NCBI RefSeq assembly: GCF_023276435.1
Contig: NZ_JALLPO010000002.1
Coordinates: forward strand, 307,409-371,408
DNA: 64,000 nt
Reading direction: 5' to 3'
DNA from: Sphaerisporangium perillae
GTDB taxonomy: Bacteria; Actinomycetota; Actinomycetes; Streptosporangiales; Streptosporangiaceae
The position numbers were made by a program, and so were the translations under genes. Shown here one piece after another: positions 43,828 to 52,340 of this stretch (positions are counted from its first letter, which is position 1; each line of letters begins with the position of its first letter). A model generated the notes under the pieces. The model had not been told where the DNA came from. It ran no database searches and worked only from the letters and a program-made list of their open reading frames with translations.

Positions 43828-44712
43828 CTATCCCAGGTCGGGATGCGGGAGGTAGCGGTCCAGCCAGACCGGGCCGGGCTCGGTCGTCATGAACGTGTCC
43901 ATGTCGTCGATCTCCCAGCCGGCCTCCAGCAGTTGAGGCAGGAGCGGGTGCACGCCCGGCACCGCCACCTGGACCTCCTCGACACCCGGGTGCGCGCCGA
44001 CCGCCGCGAGCACCGCGTCGGCGCAGTCCTGCGGGGTCTCCCCGCCCGCCGGCCCCACCTCGAGGTCCTCGCCGACCAGCCGGGCGAGCGCGTACCCACG
44101 GCCGGTGAGGTGCAGCGTCACTCCCGGCAGGCCCGCGTACCAGGACAGGGTCCCGGTCCGGTCGCCGCCCGTGAGCCGGGCGTCCAGCCTGCCGGCCTCC
44201 CGCATGCCGGGCGGCTCTCCCTTCTCCGCCCGGGGCCCGTCCACCGGTCCCCGCGCGGCCGGCTCATCCGGCGCCTCCTTGCCCCGCGCCTCGGCCCCCT
44301 GGGACCCGGAGTCCTCCGGCGGGGGGCTGGTCAGGTAGAGCAGCGGGCACACCGGACGCATCCCCTGCCTCACGTACAGGCCCAGGGCCCTCGGGTCGTC
44401 CGAGGCGAACGTGACCCGTGGCGTGCCGGTCGGCAGCAGCCGGTCCAGGATCTTCCGGCCCACCCCGGACGACTGGTGGTCGGGAAGGACGTACAGGTCG
44501 CCCAGGTGGGAGACCTGCCCCCGGCGGAGCACCCCGCCGAAACCCACGATCCGCCCGTCGACCTCGCCCACGACCAACGTCCCGAACGCCCGCTCGGCAT
44601 CAAGGAAGTCCGGCATATCCGTCCAGTCGTCCAGAGTCTCGAAGCGCGAGGCCACTTCCCGTACGCCCGGCATGTCCGCGTCCACCGCGACGCGCACGAT
44701 CGATTCACCCAC
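43828..44712 (-). CDS. GNAT-family N-acetyltransferase, two-domain
   Basis: 294 residues. The N-terminal GNAT domain has the acetyl-CoA-binding region VSHLGDLYVLPDHQSSGVGR (motif V-x3-Q-x2-G-V-G-R) and ALGLYVRQGMRPV. A Gly/Glu/Pro-rich linker of about 50 residues follows, then a second GNAT-like half (ALARLVGEDLEVGP, HPGVEEVQVAVPG) without an obvious pyrophosphate loop. The GTG at 44712 has GAGGAG upstream. The substrate is unknown. Confidence 0.8.
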   Translation of the reverse strand: MGESIVRVAVDADMPGVREVASRFETLDDWTDMPDFLDAERAFGTLVVGEVDGRIVGFGGVLRRGQVSHLGDLYVLPDHQSSGVGRKILDRLLPTGTPRVTFASDDPRALGLYVRQGMRPVCPLLYLTSPPPEDSGSQGAEARGKEAPDEPAARGPVDGPRAEKGEPPGMREAGRLDARLTGGDRTGTLSWYAGLPGVTLHLTGRGYALARLVGEDLEVGPAGGETPQDCADAVLAAVGAHPGVEEVQVAVPGVHPLLPQLLEAGWEIDDMDTFMTTEPGPVWLDRYLPHPDLG

Positions 44713-44820
44713 CCGCGCTCCTCACCTGCGAATGCCGCCACGTACCGCCTACCCTGGAACTGGTTCGCCCACCTCCTTCCCCAGGAAGATCGCAGCGTGC
44801 CAAGCGGGTGTGCGGCCGCG

Positions 44821-46224
44821 TCATCCCCCTGCGGCCGGTTCCGGGGCGGCGCCGGACAGGCGGAGGCATAGGGACTTCACCTCGGTGGCGGCGTATGCGT
44901 CTTTTTCCAGGGGCTCGCTGCAGAGGAGGACCGGGGCGTCGCGGGGATGTGCGGGAAGGCGGCCGTGGCTGCCGCGCACGGGGGCGGGGTCGAGGGGGAG
45001 GACCGGCATCGTGTAGCGGAAGCCCAGCGTCTTGCGGGCGAGCGCCAACCCGGCCTTCGCCTTCACCCAAGGGTCCTCCGGGTCGAGGAACAGCTCGGCC
45101 GGGTCGTAGCCGGGTTTGCGGTGGATGTCGACCAGCCGGGCGAAATCCGGGGCCAGCGCGTCGTCGAGCCAGTAGTAGTAGGTGAACCACGAGTCCGGCG
45201 ACGCGACCGCGACCAGCTCACCGGCCCTCGCGTGATCGAGCCCGTACGCCGCCTTGCCCGCCTCGTCCAGCACCTCCTCCACGCCGGGCAGCGCGGCCAG
45301 GATGGAACGCACCTTCGCCACGTCGGCCGGGTCCCGTACGTAGACGTGGGCCAGCTGGTGGTCGGCGACGGCGAACGCGCGGGAGGTCCAGGGGTCGAGG
45401 TACTCCATCCCGGCCTGCCGGTAGACCGACAGCAGGCCCTCCCGGCGCAGTGTCCGGTTGACGTCGACGGGGCGGGAGACGTCGGTGATGCCGTACTCCG
45501 ACAGCACGACGGTGACCGCGCCCATGGCCGCCGCGTCGTCGAGCAGCGGCTTGAGCACCGCGTCCACCTGCCGGGCGGCGGCCACGGCCTCCGGTCCCGA
45601 GGGGCCGTACCGCTGGAGGTCGTAGTCCAGGTGCGGGACGTAGACGAGCGTCAGGTCGGGCTTCTCGCGGGCGAGCATCAGCCGGGACGCGTCCACGATC
45701 CACTGGCTGGACGCGATCCCCGCCTTGGGCCCCCAGTACGAGAACAGCGGGAAACGGCCGAGTTCCCGGGTCAGATCCACCCGGAGTGACGGCGGGCTGG
45801 TGTAGCAGTCGGGGGACTTGCGCCCGTCGGCGTGGTAGATCGGTCTCGGCGTGACCGTGAAGTCGGTGGCCGCGCCCATGGCGTACCACCAGCAGATGTT
45901 GGCGACGCGGTAGCCCGGGTGGACCCTGCGTGCGTCGTCCCAGATCTTCGGTCCTTCTACGAGGGCGTTGTGCTGCCGCCACAGCAGGATCTCCCCGAGA
46001 TCGCGGAAGTACCAGCCGTTGCCGACGATCCCGTGGTCGCGCGGAAGCGTACCGGTGAGCAGGGTCGACTGTACCGAGCAGGTCACCGCGGGCAGCACCG
46101 TCCCGAGGGTGGCCGAGCGGCCGAGCTTGGACAGGTTCGGCATCGCTTCCAGCAGCCGGGGCGTCAGGCCCACCACATCGATGACCACCAACGGCCGCAC
46201 GGCATCTCCTGTGCTATTCGTCAC
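44821..46224 (-). CDS. eboF: EboF-like nucleotide pyrophosphatase/phosphodiesterase
   Basis: 467 residues of the alkaline-phosphatase superfamily. The N-terminal metal Asp (VVIDVVGLT) and nucleophile Thr region (AVTCSVQSTLLTG) are present. Further metal ligands are in PHLDYDLQRYG, LSEYGI and VADHQLAHVYV. In ebo operons EboF is the nucleotide pyrophosphatase/phosphodiesterase-like member, thought to act on a prenylated or phosphorylated intermediate. The GTG at 46224 follows GGAGGAGAACC. It is the last gene of the ebo operon. Confidence 0.85.
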   Translation of the reverse strand: MTNSTGDAVRPLVVIDVVGLTPRLLEAMPNLSKLGRSATLGTVLPAVTCSVQSTLLTGTLPRDHGIVGNGWYFRDLGEILLWRQHNALVEGPKIWDDARRVHPGYRVANICWWYAMGAATDFTVTPRPIYHADGRKSPDCYTSPPSLRVDLTRELGRFPLFSYWGPKAGIASSQWIVDASRLMLAREKPDLTLVYVPHLDYDLQRYGPSGPEAVAAARQVDAVLKPLLDDAAAMGAVTVVLSEYGITDVSRPVDVNRTLRREGLLSVYRQAGMEYLDPWTSRAFAVADHQLAHVYVRDPADVAKVRSILAALPGVEEVLDEAGKAAYGLDHARAGELVAVASPDSWFTYYYWLDDALAPDFARLVDIHRKPGYDPAELFLDPEDPWVKAKAGLALARKTLGFRYTMPVLPLDPAPVRGSHGRLPAHPRDAPVLLCSEPLEKDAYAATEVKSLCLRLSGAAPEPAAGG

Positions 46225-46294
46225 GGTTCTCCTCCTCCGAACGTCACGGCGCCCCGCCTTCGGTCGTCGAGTGCGCCGTGCGCCCTGCCGGTCG

Positions 46295-47521
46295 TCACGG
46301 GTTCTCCTCTTTCAGGCCGAGGCCGATGAGGCGGTCGCGGATCCAGGCGAGTTCCAGCGCGATGCCCTCGACCAGCGCCTCGTCGGTCTCCGGGCGGCGG
46401 TCGCCCGGCAGCGCCTGCCAGGTGTAGGTCTCCACCTCGACGTGCGAGGTCAGCGCCGAGGGCCCGGCCAGCAGCACCCGCAGGGTCTTCTCCAGCACGC
46501 CCCGGGTGGAGGAGATCGGCGCGGCCGGTGGCGCGTGCAACGGGACGTGGAAGTGGACCCGCCATGGCGCATCGCCGGGCAGGTCGCCGCCGAGAGCCTC
46601 CCCGAGGTCGTCCGTCCCCCGGAGTTCACCGGCGGGCGATCCGGCGCCCGGCTCGCGGGTCTGGTGGATGAAGCGCGGCTCGGCGAAGGCCGCGAGCGCG
46701 TCCCGGGTGGCCGGGTCGGCGGGGTCGTCCACCTGGAGCGCGCAGGACGCTTGCAGTTTCACCACCGGCAGCCCGGCACCGGCGAGGCGTTCCGCGGCCT
46801 CGACGGGGTCCTCGAACTGCACGGCGAGATGGCAGGCGTCCAGGCAGACCCCGAGGTAGTCGTGGTCGACGCTCGCGAGGTGGTGCGCCGCCTGGGTGGT
46901 GTTCTCCACGACGCAGCCCGGCTCCGGCTCGAAGCCTACCCGGATCGTGCGCCCGGTGGCGGCTTCCACCTCGGCCAGCCCTGCGGCGAGCCGGTCGAGC
47001 GCTCCCATCACCAGGGCGGCGCGCTCGGGCGACCAGGGGGTGCGCCAGGCGAGCGGGAGCGTGGAGATGCTCCCCGAGCCGACGTCGTCGGGCAGCAGTT
47101 CGGCCAGAACGCGCGCCAGGGCCAGCGTGTAGTCGAGCCGCTCCGGCGTGGTCCAGTCGGGATGGTAGACCCGCAACTTCGGCGAACCGGGCACCCCCGA
47201 ACCGCCGCCGGCCGCGCCGCCGTCGTCCCCGTAGTCGTGGAAGCCCTGGTAGGGGAAGCCGTTCAGCGTGACGACCTCGAGCCCGTGCTCGTTGAGCGCG
47301 CCGCGCAGCCGTGCGACCTCACGAGCCTCGGCGGTCAGGGCGTCGCAGACCGGTCGCGACAGCCACAGCCCGAGACCCAGCCGGGGAACACCAAGGCGTT
47401 CGCGGATCGGCCTGGCGAAGCGGCGCAACTGCCCGAGCACCCCGGCCAGTTCCTCGCCCGGATGGACGTTGGTGCAGTAAGCCACGTGGACGATCGACCC
47501 GTCCGGATGCCGGAACCTCAT
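46295..47521 (-). CDS. eboE: EboE-like TIM-barrel protein (metabolite traffic)
   Basis: 408 residues with a xylose-isomerase-like barrel: VAYCTNVHPGEEL at the start, VVTLNGFPYQGFHDYGD, VGFEPEPGCVVE, LGVCLDACHLAVQFED and HVEVETYTWQALPG. These segments match the ebo-cluster protein EboE. It probably acts on the same metabolite as EboF. GGAGGTGTC precedes the ATG at 47521. It is in the middle of the operon, 61 bp after eboB. Confidence 0.85.
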   Translation of the reverse strand: MRFRHPDGSIVHVAYCTNVHPGEELAGVLGQLRRFARPIRERLGVPRLGLGLWLSRPVCDALTAEAREVARLRGALNEHGLEVVTLNGFPYQGFHDYGDDGGAAGGGSGVPGSPKLRVYHPDWTTPERLDYTLALARVLAELLPDDVGSGSISTLPLAWRTPWSPERAALVMGALDRLAAGLAEVEAATGRTIRVGFEPEPGCVVENTTQAAHHLASVDHDYLGVCLDACHLAVQFEDPVEAAERLAGAGLPVVKLQASCALQVDDPADPATRDALAAFAEPRFIHQTREPGAGSPAGELRGTDDLGEALGGDLPGDAPWRVHFHVPLHAPPAAPISSTRGVLEKTLRVLLAGPSALTSHVEVETYTWQALPGDRRPETDEALVEGIALELAWIRDRLIGLGLKEENP

Positions 47522-47581
47522 GACACCTCCGCCAAGGCGGATGGTAGGTGGCCGGCCCGGCGAAGGGATGCGGGTGCTCCT

Positions 47582-48436
47582 CTAGTCACGTGGGGCTCCG
47601 CGGAGGACGCTGTTGCCGGCGTAGTCTTCGCCGGCCGTGGCCTCGGACAGGTCCAGGCGGCCGCTCTGGCCGTAGAACGCGGCGGGGTTGTCCCACAGGA
47701 CGGTCTCCACCTCGGCCTCCGAGAAGCCGGAGGCGAGCATGGCGTCAGCCACCGCGCGGGTCTTCAAGGGGTCGCTGCGTCCCCAGTCGGCGGCCGAGTT
47801 GACCAGGATCCGCGCCGGCCCGTACTCCTTGAGGATCGTGATCATCCGGTCCTCGTCCATCTTGGTGTCGGGGTAGACGGAGAAACCCATCCAGCAGCCG
47901 CTGTCCGCGACCATGCCGACCGTCATCTCGTTGAGGTGGTCGACCAGCACCCGCTCCGGCGGCAGGCCCGACTCGCGTACGACGTCGAGGGTGCGCCGGG
48001 TGCCGACGGCCTTGTCCCGGTGTGGCGTGTGGACCAGCACCGGCAGGTCGTGCTCGATCGCCAGTGCGAGCTGGCGGGTCAGGGCCTCGTCCTCGGCCGG
48101 GGTGATGTCGTCGTAGCCCACCTCGCCGACCGCCACCACGTGGTCCTTCGCCAGGTAGCGCGGCAGCAGGTCCAGTACGGGACGCAGGCGCGGGTCGTTG
48201 GCCTCCTTGGGGTTCAGCGCGATCGCGCAGTGGTGGACGATCCCGAACTGGGCGGCGCGGTAGGGCTCCCAGCCGAGGAGGCCGTCGAAGTAGTCGGCGA
48301 AGGTGCCGGGGGAGGTGCGCGGCTGACCCAGCCAGAAGGCGGGCTCCACCACGGCGCGCACCCCGGCCTGGTACATGCGCTCGTAGTCGTCGGTCGTGCG
48401 TGAGGTCATGTGGATGTGCGGGTCGAAGATGCGCAT
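47582..48436 (-). CDS. eboB: EboB-like TatD-family metal-dependent hydrolase
   Basis: 284 residues. The metal motif FDPHIHM at the N-terminus, VGEVGYDD, LVHTPHRDK, VLVDHLNE and a late Asp (NSAADWGRSD) give the TatD ligand set. EboB of ebo clusters belongs to this family. The ATG at 48436 follows AAGGAACGCTC and starts right at the first strand; the open frame upstream is not supported. It lies 20 bp downstream of eboA. Confidence 0.85.
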   Translation of the reverse strand: MRIFDPHIHMTSRTTDDYERMYQAGVRAVVEPAFWLGQPRTSPGTFADYFDGLLGWEPYRAAQFGIVHHCAIALNPKEANDPRLRPVLDLLPRYLAKDHVVAVGEVGYDDITPAEDEALTRQLALAIEHDLPVLVHTPHRDKAVGTRRTLDVVRESGLPPERVLVDHLNEMTVGMVADSGCWMGFSVYPDTKMDEDRMITILKEYGPARILVNSAADWGRSDPLKTRAVADAMLASGFSEAEVETVLWDNPAAFYGQSGRLDLSEATAGEDYAGNSVLRGAPRD

Positions 48437-48456
48437 GAGCGTTCCTTGCTCTCCGA

Positions 48457-49119
48457 TCAGTTGAGGTGGCCGGCTTCGGTGAGGAGGCTGCGTATGCCGG
48501 TGAGCACGGCGGGGTGGCGTTCCACGAGGGGCCACACGTCGGGTGGGACCTCACGTCCTGCCAGCAGGCGTTCCCGCGCGTAGTCGGCCATCATGCGGGC
48601 CAGCTCCTCGTCGGCGCGCCGGTCCAGGCCTGTCACTGCGCCGAGTGGCACGCCGATGAAGACGCACTTCAGCACCGCCTGCCGGTAGGCGTGATCGGGC
48701 AGGTGTTCCGCGGCGTACGGGCCGAGGGCCGCCCGCACCAGGCGGGCGTCGTTGGTGCGCAGCGCGTCCCGGACGATCGGCAGTCCGGCATCGCCGAGCC
48801 GGTTGCACGCGGCCAGCACCGGCAACGCCTTGAGCACCGCGAGCCGCTCGGCGGCGTCCCCGTGGGCGTACAGCTCGAAGATCGTCTCCCCGAGCGGCGC
48901 CCCGGTGCGGGACAGGGCGCGGAGCAGTTCCACCCTGACCGCCTGGTCGACCGTCCAGCCGGGGAAACCGGGGATGGGGGCACGGCCGCAGGCCCGCCCG
49001 GCCAAGGGGAACAGCGCGGCGAGGGCCCGGTCGTCCGTACGGATCCGCTCGGTGGAGGCCGCCAGCCATCGGGCGCCCTCCTCGCTGAGCACGAACCCTG
49101 GTAGGTGTGGCGTCGTCAT
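48457..49119 (-). CDS. eboA: EboA-domain protein
   Basis: 220 residues, all helical, with the EboA signature near the C-terminus (QAVLKCVFIGVPLGAVTGLDRRADEELARM, shown in two blocks: AVLKCVFIGVPL and DEELARMMADYARERL). There is no catalytic residue set; EboA is a conserved accessory protein of ebo clusters. GGGAGAGAACG precedes the ATG at 49119. It lies 78 bp downstream of the TIM-barrel gene. Confidence 0.85.
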   Translation of the reverse strand: MTTPHLPGFVLSEEGARWLAASTERIRTDDRALAALFPLAGRACGRAPIPGFPGWTVDQAVRVELLRALSRTGAPLGETIFELYAHGDAAERLAVLKALPVLAACNRLGDAGLPIVRDALRTNDARLVRAALGPYAAEHLPDHAYRQAVLKCVFIGVPLGAVTGLDRRADEELARMMADYARERLLAGREVPPDVWPLVERHPAVLTGIRSLLTEAGHLN

Positions 49120-49197
49120 CGTTCTCTCCCGCCTCTCATCGCGCGACTCCGTCGCCGCGAACGCCCGTCCTGCCCGAGAAGTCCGGCTCCGCTCCCC

Positions 49198-50067
49198 TCA
49201 TCGCACAGCTCCGACGCCGGGAGCGCGTGTCGCGCCGTGCGGGGCCGCCTCGCGGAGGAAGCGCAGGGACCGGGCGGCGACCAGGGGGGCTGCGTGGCTG
49301 TGCCGGGGCAGTTCCACGCTGACCAGGCCCCGGTACCCGACCTCGTCCAGCGCGGCGAGGACGGGCGGGAAGTCGATCTCCCCGTCGCCGAACTCCAGGT
49401 GCTCGTGCACGCCGCGCCGCATGTCGTCGATCTGCACGTTGACCAGGTACGGCCCGGCCCGGCGCACGCTGTCGGGCACCGGATCGGGTTCCAGGCAGCG
49501 GCAGTGCCCGATGTCCAGGGTCAGGCCGAGCCGTTCCGGCCTTCCGGTCAGCTCGTGCAGGCGCTCGAACCGCGCGATGGTGTCGACCAGCATGCCCGGC
49601 TCCGGTTCGAAGCCGAGCGTCACCGCACGGGTACCGGCCTCGTCGAGTACGGCGGCGACCCCCGAGACGAGGTTCCGCCAGGCCCGCTCCTCGCCCACCT
49701 CCACCGGCCGGATCCCGCTCCAGAACGAGACGGCCTCCGCGCCGAGGTCCGCGCCGATCCGCACGGCCCGCCGCAGCAGGTCGATCCGGGCGGCCGCCGC
49801 CTCTGGGGGGTGGAGCAGGGTCGGGTGGTGCTTGCGGAAGGGGTCGAGGACGTAGCGCCCGCCCGTCTCGATCACCACGGCGAGACCCAGCTCGCCCAGC
49901 CGGGCGGCGACCCGGTCCACCTGGTGGCCGATGTCCGGCGCGAAGGGATCCAGGTGCCCGGCGTCCAAGGTCAGCGCGACGCCCTCGTACCCCACGTCGG
50001 CCAGCACCGCGAGCGCCTCGTCCAGGCGGTGGTTGCTGAAGCCGTTGGTGCCGTAGCCGAATCTCAC
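49198..50067 (-). CDS. Sugar phosphate isomerase/epimerase-like TIM-barrel protein of the ebo operon
   Basis: 289 residues, AP-endonuclease-2/xylose-isomerase-like barrel: FGYGTNGFSNHRLDEAL, VALTLDAGHLDP, VTLGFEPEPGMLVD, GLTLDIGHCRC and GLVSVELPRHSH. Glu and His metal-ligand positions are kept. It is a distinct paralogue of the EboE-type barrel. The GTG at 50067 overlaps the eboC stop as GTGA. The substrate is unknown. Confidence 0.82.
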   Translation of the reverse strand: MRFGYGTNGFSNHRLDEALAVLADVGYEGVALTLDAGHLDPFAPDIGHQVDRVAARLGELGLAVVIETGGRYVLDPFRKHHPTLLHPPEAAAARIDLLRRAVRIGADLGAEAVSFWSGIRPVEVGEERAWRNLVSGVAAVLDEAGTRAVTLGFEPEPGMLVDTIARFERLHELTGRPERLGLTLDIGHCRCLEPDPVPDSVRRAGPYLVNVQIDDMRRGVHEHLEFGDGEIDFPPVLAALDEVGYRGLVSVELPRHSHAAPLVAARSLRFLREAAPHGATRAPGVGAVR

Positions 50068-50996
50068 GTCGGAGAGACCTTCCTGGACAGCCTCCTGGCG
50101 AGGGGATGGGCCACGGCCAGTGCGACGGCCGTGGCGAGGTGCCCACGCCCGGCGGTGAGCGCCGCCTGCAGTGGGAGCAGCCCGAGGATGCTCTGGCCAA
50201 CGGCCGTCCGGGTCCGTCCCGCGTCAGGGGTGCGGGCGGCGGCGAGCTGCGCCCGCCCCACCAGACCCGCGTACGCCCCCACCAGCCCGAGTGCGGCCAG
50301 CTTTCCCGCGGTCACGGCGGGTTGGGCTCCGGCGGGTGCGATCGCGGAGGAGACGTGGACGGCCGCGAGCCCGGCGGCCAGGGCGGTGGCGGTGAGCGCC
50401 GCGGCGGAGCGGGCCGTCGACCCTCCGCTGACCTCGCCACGGCTCAGTGCTGTCACCCCGTACGTGTGCGCGGCCACGGCGCCCGCCGCCAGCAGGCGCG
50501 CCCTTCCGCTCCCCGGCGGGACGCGGCGACCCGCGGAAGTGCCGGGAAGGACACCGGAGCGCGGGGAAGCGGGGACCGTGCCGCCGAGGAACACGTCCAG
50601 CCCGCGGGCCGCGGCCATCGCTAGTGGCCCCGCCGCCGTGTCCTTGAGCACAAGGTCGTAGGCCCACACGACCGCGGCCAGGCCCGTCGCGACGCCGAGG
50701 GCTCCGCGGCCGCCCGTCCGGGCCGCGAGGAAGAGGCCCGTGGCGGTCAGCCCGGCGGCGAGCCCGAGCGCCTGGCCCGGGCGGACGCGTCCGGAGGGGA
50801 TGGGCCGCTCGGGCCGCTCCTCGGCGTCCAGGTCACGATCGGCGTAGTCGTTCAGCGCCATGCCGGCCCAGTAGAGGCAGACCGACGACAGCGCGAGTCC
50901 GGGGCTCACCGCTCCCCCCGCGGCGGTGTCACCGGGCACGGTGAGCGCGGCGGGCGCCCGGACCAGCTCGGCGAGCGTCCCGAGGTCCACGGTCAC
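50064..50996 (-). CDS. eboC: EboC-like UbiA-family prenyltransferase
   Basis: 310 residues, multi-pass membrane enzyme. The first Asp-rich motif is NDYADRDLDAEERPERPIPSGR in two blocks (NDYADRDLDAEE and RPERPIPSGR); the second is YDLVLKDTAAG. UbiA enzymes transfer prenyl groups to aromatic or polyol acceptors in the membrane. Homologues in actinomycetes form the SCO3242-type group inside ebo-like operons. The GTG start overlaps the upstream ino1-like stop by GTGA. Confidence 0.85.
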   Translation of the reverse strand: MTVDLGTLAELVRAPAALTVPGDTAAGGAVSPGLALSSVCLYWAGMALNDYADRDLDAEERPERPIPSGRVRPGQALGLAAGLTATGLFLAARTGGRGALGVATGLAAVVWAYDLVLKDTAAGPLAMAAARGLDVFLGGTVPASPRSGVLPGTSAGRRVPPGSGRARLLAAGAVAAHTYGVTALSRGEVSGGSTARSAAALTATALAAGLAAVHVSSAIAPAGAQPAVTAGKLAALGLVGAYAGLVGRAQLAAARTPDAGRTRTAVGQSILGLLPLQAALTAGRGHLATAVALAVAHPLARRLSRKVSPT

Positions 50997-52210
50997 GCCA
51001 GTTCCCCGGCCCAGGCGCGCAACAGGTCGTACTGGGTCTGGAGGCGATGCTCGTCCAGCGCGATGGGGTCCTTGAAGAAGAACCCCAGCTCCTTGACGGC
51101 TCCGGCGTGGCCGCGTTCGTGCGCGCGGGCGAGCAGCCTGGCCAGGTCCAGCACCAGGGGCGCGGCGAGCGCGGAGTCACAGCCCTGCCAGGTGAACTGC
51201 AGCGACATGCGCACGCCGAGGAAGCCTTCGAAGGTGATGTGGTCCCAGGCGGTCTTCCAGTCGCCGAGGTGGGGCACATGGTCGATGTGGGTCCGGCCCT
51301 CGACGGAGTGGCCGAGTATCCCGGGCAGCGCCCGCTCCTTGGAGATCCGCTTGCTCTCCCCGGAGGCCGGGTCGGCCAGCGTGGCGCCGTCTCCCCCTCC
51401 GAGCAGGTTGGTCCCCGACCAGGAGCGCACGGCCAGGGCACGGTCCGCGAACATCGGGGCCAGGGCGGTCTTCACCAGGGTCTCCCCCGTCTTGGCGTCC
51501 CGGCCGGCGTACGGCACTCCGCGGGCGCGGGCCAGTTCGTCGAGGGCGGGCAGGGAGACGCCGGTAGACGGGGTGAAGTCGATGTAGGGGCAGCCGGCGC
51601 TGAGGGCGGCGAAGGCGTACAGCGAGCTCGGCGGCAGCACCCTCCCGGGCCGGTCCAGGGCCGTGGTCAGCGCTTCCAGGCTGTGGTGAGCCGGATGCGG
51701 TACGGCGGGCGGCTCGGTGGAGGCCACGTGGATCACGACCACCCGGGCGAGGCCGCGGCGCTCCCGGAACTCGGTGAGGTCGCGGATCAGCGCCTGTGCC
51801 ATGGCGCCCTGGCCCTCCGCGACGGAGGTGTCACGCGGCCGGGTCCACGTGTCACCGGCCATGCCGGGCCGGCCGGCCGCGTCGGACCAGGTGTCCGCGT
51901 CCGCGGCGATCCCAGACCGGATCTCCGCGTCGGCGGCCTCCAGATCTTGGCGTACGAGTTCGGCCAGCGGCGCTGGGATGACCCCGGCCCGGCTCAGCTC
52001 CTCGGCCTTCTTGGGCAGCGGCGTGCTGGAGATGTCGTGCCCGCCGAAGACCAGCCGGTCGAGCGGCGGGAGCCCCGCGTCTGCGAAGTCGGGGGCTTCT
52101 GTCACGCACCCGATGGGCGCCGCGAGCCCGGCTCGCAGGGCCGCCGCGCCCGTGACGACTGTGGTGGCCACCGAGCCTCTTGCCCCGATGAGCCATACTC
52201 CGACGTCCAT
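50993..52210 (-). CDS. Inositol-3-phosphate-synthase family protein heading the ebo operon
   Basis: 405 residues. The Rossmann start VWLIGARGSVATTVVTGAAA, the catalytic-domain motif SWSGTNLLGGGDGATLADP and SKRISKE are those of myo-inositol-1-phosphate synthases. The enzyme cyclises glucose-6-phosphate to inositol phosphate with NAD. Here it occupies the place where many ebo operons encode the dehydroquinate-synthase-like EboD, another sugar-phosphate cyclase. A strong AAGGAGAGCTG decides the ATG at 52210. It is the first gene of the operon; a housekeeping ino1 probably exists elsewhere. Confidence 0.85.
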   Translation of the reverse strand: MDVGVWLIGARGSVATTVVTGAAALRAGLAAPIGCVTEAPDFADAGLPPLDRLVFGGHDISSTPLPKKAEELSRAGVIPAPLAELVRQDLEAADAEIRSGIAADADTWSDAAGRPGMAGDTWTRPRDTSVAEGQGAMAQALIRDLTEFRERRGLARVVVIHVASTEPPAVPHPAHHSLEALTTALDRPGRVLPPSSLYAFAALSAGCPYIDFTPSTGVSLPALDELARARGVPYAGRDAKTGETLVKTALAPMFADRALAVRSWSGTNLLGGGDGATLADPASGESKRISKERALPGILGHSVEGRTHIDHVPHLGDWKTAWDHITFEGFLGVRMSLQFTWQGCDSALAAPLVLDLARLLARAHERGHAGAVKELGFFFKDPIALDEHRLQTQYDLLRAWAGELA

Positions 52211-52266
52211 CAGCTCTCCTTCTTTCACGAGCCGGCCGCCGACAGCCGGCCTAGTGCGGTGGAGCA

Positions 52267-52334
52267 GGGAGCGGCACCCGCCCCGGAGCCGGTTCGTCCG
52301 GACATCCGGTCTATTTCCGGCGAGTGCCGCTCCC
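52267..52334 (-). terminator. Long hairpin after the ThuA gene
   Basis: Arms GGGAGCGGCAC (52267-52277) and GTGCCGCTCCC (52324-52334) match over 11 bp. The 46-base loop contains four CCGG tetranucleotides that can form inner stems. It sits between the ThuA stop and the ebo operon start. Confidence 0.6.
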
Positions 52335-52340
52335 GGGGTG

